Assembly: GCF_030812995.1 (NCBI RefSeq)
Contig: NZ_JAUSTT010000017.1
Coordinates: 1-64,000 of the forward strand
DNA: 64,000 nucleotides
From: Bacillus chungangensis
Lineage (GTDB): Bacteria > Bacillota > Bacilli > Bacillales > Bacillaceae_C
Direction: 5' to 3'
The notes under the pieces are model-generated. The model was not told the DNA's origin and did not search any database. It worked only from the letters and a program-made list of their open reading frames with translations. Position 1 is the stretch's first letter, and each line of letters starts with the position of its first letter. The position numbers were made by a program, and so were the translations under genes. Of the stretch, positions 62,842 to 64,000 are shown in pieces.

Positions 62842-64000
62842 GTGAAGTATCATTTCAAGGCCGCATTTATAGCTAGCTTCCTAGCAATGTGGATGCTAGG
62901 AAGCAGCGCTTTTTTCACTTCCTATGTATATGCAGAAGAAGCGCCTGACATTCAAGCGGATGCAGCCATTGCTGTAGAGCTAAGTACAGGGAAAATCGTC
63001 TATGAAAAAAATGCCAATGCTCTCTTAGGAATTGCTTCAATGACGAAAATGATGTCAGAATATCTGCTGTTTGAAGCGATTGCGGAAAAGAAAGTTAGCT
63101 GGGATCAAACTTATCAAGTAAATGAACATACATATAAGATTTCTCAAGATCTAGGTCTTTCTAATGTACCATTACGAAGAGACGGCACTTATACAATCCA
63201 AGAGCTGTATGAAGCAATGGCTATATACTCAGCAAATGCTGCGACAATGGCAATTGCCGAAACAATTGCTGGTTCAGAAGGCGAATTTGTAAAAATGATG
63301 AACGAAAAAGGAACAGAACTTGGATTAGGAGAGTTTCAATTTGTCAATTCAACTGGGCTTAATAATAGTGACTTAAAAGGAATGCATCCAGAAGGAACAG
63401 GTCCAGAAGATGACAATATGATGTCTGCCAGAGCAACTGCTAAATTAGCAATGCGTTTATTAACGGATTATCCGGAAATATTGGAGACTGCTAGTACTCC
63501 TCAAATGACGTTTCAAGATGGGACAGCAGATGCAATTGTTTTACAAAACACGAATTTTATGCTGCCTTCTCTTATCTATGATACAGAAGGAGTAGATGGA
63601 CTTAAAACAGGATTTACTGATTTTGCCGGCTATTGTTTTACTGGGACAGCAGAAAGAAATGGAGTCCGTATTATTACCGTAGTGATGAATGCAAAGGATG
63701 AAAACGGAAAAACTAGTAATAAAGCTCGTTTTGATGCGACGAAGAAACTGATGGAGTATGTTTTCGAACATTATGATCTTGTTGAATTATTTCCAACTAA
63801 CTATCAATTCGACAAAAAATCGTCTTTGCCTGTGAGGCAAGCAAAAAGAAAAAAAGTCGATATTCACACAGATAAACCATTATCTGTCTTCCTTAAAAAA
63901 AGTGAAAAAGACTCCTATGAAGCAGTGTTGACCGTTGATAAGCAAGCACTTAATGAAGAAGAAGGCGTGACAGCCCCTATTAAAAAGGGAACAGTTGTTG
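62842..64000 (+). CDS. D-alanyl-D-alanine carboxypeptidase (DacA/DacF type), cut by the window end
   Basis: At least 386 residues from a GTG at 62842 with TGGAGGA upstream. Signal peptide (FIASFLAMWMLGSSAFF...YVYAEE), SMTK, SAN and KTGFTDFAG give a complete S11 catalytic set. From about residue 310 the PBP5-type C-terminal domain begins (QAKRKKVDIHTDKPLSVFLK) and runs off the window. Unlike the first paralogue it keeps this domain. It lies in one operon with the sigma-like gene. Confidence 0.93.
   Translation, partial: MKYHFKAAFIASFLAMWMLGSSAFFTSYVYAEEAPDIQADAAIAVELSTGKIVYEKNANALLGIASMTKMMSEYLLFEAIAEKKVSWDQTYQVNEHTYKISQDLGLSNVPLRRDGTYTIQELYEAMAIYSANAATMAIAETIAGSEGEFVKMMNEKGTELGLGEFQFVNSTGLNNSDLKGMHPEGTGPEDDNMMSARATAKLAMRLLTDYPEILETASTPQMTFQDGTADAIVLQNTNFMLPSLIYDTEGVDGLKTGFTDFAGYCFTGTAERNGVRIITVVMNAKDENGKTSNKARFDATKKLMEYVFEHYDLVELFPTNYQFDKKSSLPVRQAKRKKVDIHTDKPLSVFLKKSEKDSYEAVLTVDKQALNEEEGVTAPIKKGTVV

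Overview
The window is AT-rich, with Gram-positive Shine-Dalgarno sites (AGGAGG-like), many U-tract terminators and genes that are almost all recognisable Bacillaceae families. It is the chromosome of a Bacillus-like Firmicute. Gene order follows the Bacillus subtilis clpE-ykvI-ykvS-ptsHI-ykwC-cheV-ykyB-ykuE-fadH-ykuJ-ykuL-ccpC-ykuU-ykuV stretch, so about 1-40 kb is a conserved backbone with lineage-specific insertions. I cannot name the species.

Layout. 1-7.4 kb: the 3' end of a group II intron abuts clpE, which has a CtsR-type promoter; then ykvI, ctaG, a lipoprotein, a CPBP protease and ykvS. 7.7-12.8 kb: an MFS transporter and a MoxR/DUF58/membrane-protein operon. 13-17.3 kb: ptsHI, an atypical SDR and ykwC. 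17.4-25 kb: a broken secreted-protein gene, cheV, ykyB, a MarR/MMPL pair and the Tat substrate ykuE. 25-33.5 kb: fadH with a perfect FadR-type palindrome, an ABC exporter pair, ykuJ, an orphan IS200/IS605 right end (omega-RNA-like), darB, a TauE-type exporter and ccpC with its own box. 33.7-38 kb: an ABC-2 exporter with a large secreted partner. 38.4-46.3 kb: peroxiredoxin and thioredoxin-like genes, a SLAP-domain protein, a D-2-hydroxyacid dehydrogenase, a transglutaminase lipoprotein that probably starts at ATT, and an iron alcohol dehydrogenase.

46.6-55.6 kb is the most unusual part: six tandem paralogous genes, all on the plus strand. Each encodes a secreted, very acidic protein with a signal peptide, a small beta-type N-terminal domain, four helical repeats of about 60-75 residues and, in most, a Lys/Glu tail. 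The set shows mosaicism (gene 5 joins a gene-4-like front to a gene-3-like back), a gained cysteine pair in genes 5 and 6, duplicated intergenic units and a 3' frameshift in gene 6. I recognise no known family; this is the best candidate for an undescribed system.

55.7-64 kb: a divergent HcnABC/opine-oxidase-like flavoenzyme cluster, cvfB, and an operon in which an ECF-like sigma factor fused to a membrane anchor and extracytoplasmic domain lies between two D,D-carboxypeptidase genes.

A structured interspersed repeat of about 245 bp occurs five times (4.1, 31.4, 39.9, 41.2 and 45.0 kb), plus isolated right ends at 25.3, 25.8 and 60.5 kb. No rRNA, tRNA, CRISPR array or complete insertion sequence was seen.
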